Source: Clostridia bacterium (GTDB lineage Bacteria > Bacillota > Clostridia > Oscillospirales > Acutalibacteraceae). Taken from it: a DNA stretch of 33,010 nucleotides. The first letter of the stretch is position 1. Each line of letters begins with the position of its first letter. Under the pieces are notes generated by a model, which was not told the origin of the DNA, searched no databases, and worked only from the letters and a program-made list of their open reading frames with translations. Of this stretch, positions 31,786-33,010 are shown piece by piece. Location of the stretch: positions 1-33,010 of the forward strand of contig JAFSPP010000031.1 of assembly GCA_017451425.1 (NCBI GenBank), written 5' to 3'. The translations under genes and the position numbers were made by a program.

Positions 31786-33010
31786 TTTGTTCTTGTACTG
31801 CTGCTTCATTCTCTGCTCTTTGTTGAGAATCATTTTTCTCAGTCTGAGCGATTCAGGTGTTACCTCAAGAAGCTCGTCATCTGCTATGAATTCCATGCAC
31901 TGCTCAAGGCTGAGCACTGTCGGAGGAACGAGGCGGAGCGCGTCATCAGAACCCGAGGCACGGGTGTTGGTGAGATGCTTCGTCTTGCAGACATTGCAGA
32001 CGATATCCTCGTTCTTGGCGCACTCGCCGACTATCATGCCCTCATAGACTTCCACACCCGGGCCGACAAAGAGTCTGCCGCGCTCCTGGGTATTGAAAAG
32101 GCCGTAGGCATTGGTCTCGCCGGATTCGTGAACGACTATAGAACCGCGCTCACGCATCTGGATGTCACCTTTGAACGGCTGATATCCGTCGAATATCTGA
32201 TTCATGATGCCGTTGCCGTTTGTGTCGGTGAGGAACTCTGAGCGATAGCCTATGAGTCCGCGCGAGGGGACGGAAAACTCAAGATGTGTCGCGCCGCCCT
32301 CATTTGCCGACATGTCGCGAAGTTCGGCCTTCCTTGAGCCCAGCTTCTCTATTACGGTGCCGACGTACTCGGCGGGCACCTCAACTACGAGAAGCTCCAT
32401 CGGCTCAAGCAGCTGGCCGTTCTCGTCGCGCTTGTATATTACCTTGGGACGCGACACCGCAAACTCGTAGCCCTCGCGCCTCATTGTCTCAATGAGGATT
32501 GAGAGATGGAGTTCTCCGCGGCCGGAGACTTTGAAAGTATCTGTCGTGTCAGTCTCTTCAACACGCATGGCGACGTTGGTTTCAACCTCTTTGAAGAGTC
32601 TGTCACGGATGTTTCTGGAAGTTACGAACTTGCCCTCACGACCCGCAAACGGGCTTGTGTTTACAATGAAGTTCATCGCGATTGTGGGCTCATCTATCTT
32701 GATGAAGTCGAGGGGCTCAATATGCTCGGGGTCGCAGCCCGTCTCGCCTATGTTGATGTCTGAAATACCGGAGACACAGATGATTTCGCCTGCCGCGGCC
32801 TCTTCAACCTCTGTTCTCTTGAGGCCTTCAAAGGTATAGAGCTTGGAGACCTTTACGTTCTCAACGGGACCGTCTGCCTTGCAGAGGGCAATCTGCTGAT
32901 TGCGCTTTATTGTGCCGCGCTCAATACGGCCTATACCTATGCGGCCGATGTAATCATCGTAATCGAGGCTCGAGAAGAGCACCTGAAGGGGCTCATCCTT
33001 ATCGCCCTTC
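31783..33010 (-). CDS. typA: TypA/BipA ribosome-associated GTPase, C-terminal part (5' end outside window)
   Basis: About 408 codons are visible and the frame runs off the right edge, so the N-terminal GTPase domain is missing. The part begins inside domain 2 (GDKDEPLQVLFSSLDYDDYIGRIGIGRI). It continues through the EF-G-like domains (SGRGELHLSILIETMRREGYEF, VPSRGLIGYRSEFLTDTNG) to the TypA-specific C-terminal domain (SIVVHESGETNAYGLFNTQERGRLFVGPGVEVYEGMIVGE, KHLTNTRASGSDDALRLVPP). It ends in a Lys-rich tail. TypA binds ribosomes and helps subunit assembly and stress or cold growth. No truncation other than the window edge is seen. Confidence 0.96.
   Translation of the reverse strand, partial: KGDKDEPLQVLFSSLDYDDYIGRIGIGRIERGTIKRNQQIALCKADGPVENVKVSKLYTFEGLKRTEVEEAAAGEIICVSGISDINIGETGCDPEHIEPLDFIKIDEPTIAMNFIVNTSPFAGREGKFVTSRNIRDRLFKEVETNVAMRVEETDTTDTFKVSGRGELHLSILIETMRREGYEFAVSRPKVIYKRDENGQLLEPMELLVVEVPAEYVGTVIEKLGSRKAELRDMSANEGGATHLEFSVPSRGLIGYRSEFLTDTNGNGIMNQIFDGYQPFKGDIQMRERGSIVVHESGETNAYGLFNTQERGRLFVGPGVEVYEGMIVGECAKNEDIVCNVCKTKHLTNTRASGSDDALRLVPPTVLSLEQCMEFIADDELLEVTPESLRLRKMILNKEQRMKQQYKNK

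Overview
The window looks like chromosomal DNA from a Gram-positive anaerobe of the Clostridia (Bacillota), plausibly a gut Oscillospiraceae/Ruminococcaceae-type organism. This rests on strong AGGAGG-type ribosome sites, GTG and TTG starts, the glgB-glgC-glgD-glgA cluster (a separate GlgD is typical of Firmicutes), the iscS-thiI pair, DUF1934 beside argS, and Rnf-like membrane subunits. Base composition is moderately GC-rich. No rRNA, tRNA, transposase, phage gene or CRISPR array was seen. The genus is not determined.

Layout. (1) 1-6795, minus strand: one tightly overlapping operon rpe - rnfD - rnfE - rnfA - cysteine desulfurase - thiI - pncC/cinA - an unrecognised gene cut by the window edge. 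(2) 6934-10700: a minus-strand AI-2E family membrane protein diverges from a plus-strand homoserine dehydrogenase - aspartate kinase pair. (3) 10751-13976, minus: ddl - DUF1934 - argS. (4) 14120-18567, plus: an unrecognised 284-aa protein, a strongly promoted DUF362 protein, an MltG-like lipoprotein and exonuclease III. (5) 18644-20937, plus: two tandem paralogous membrane diguanylate cyclases. (6) 20980-23763, minus: a membrane-anchored GDPD-fold protein without catalytic residues, and a Met-rich single-span membrane protein. (7) 24040-29735, plus: the glycogen operon glgBCDA. (8) 29777-33010: a minus-strand XRE regulator, plus-strand histidine phosphatase and HAD genes, and the C-terminal part of TypA/BipA on the minus strand.

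How the genes work together. GlgC/GlgD make ADP-glucose, GlgA polymerises it and GlgB branches it. The desulfurase probably passes persulfide sulfur to ThiI for 4-thiouridine in tRNA. Hom and aspartate kinase feed threonine/methionine/lysine synthesis. Ddl and the MltG-like protein act on peptidoglycan. The two cyclases would make c-di-GMP and keep the inhibitory RxxD site.

The most unusual content is the reduced Rnf-like module. Only the membrane subunits D, E and A are present. The A subunit has lost both expected Fe-S cysteines, the E subunit has lost one, and D and E carry long charged or proline-rich tails. Next in interest are the catalytically dead GDPD-like protein with a Pro-Glu-Pro tail, and the apparently highly expressed DUF362 protein with a cysteine-rich C-terminal half. 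Several promoters across the window share an extended -10 (TGN before the hexamer).
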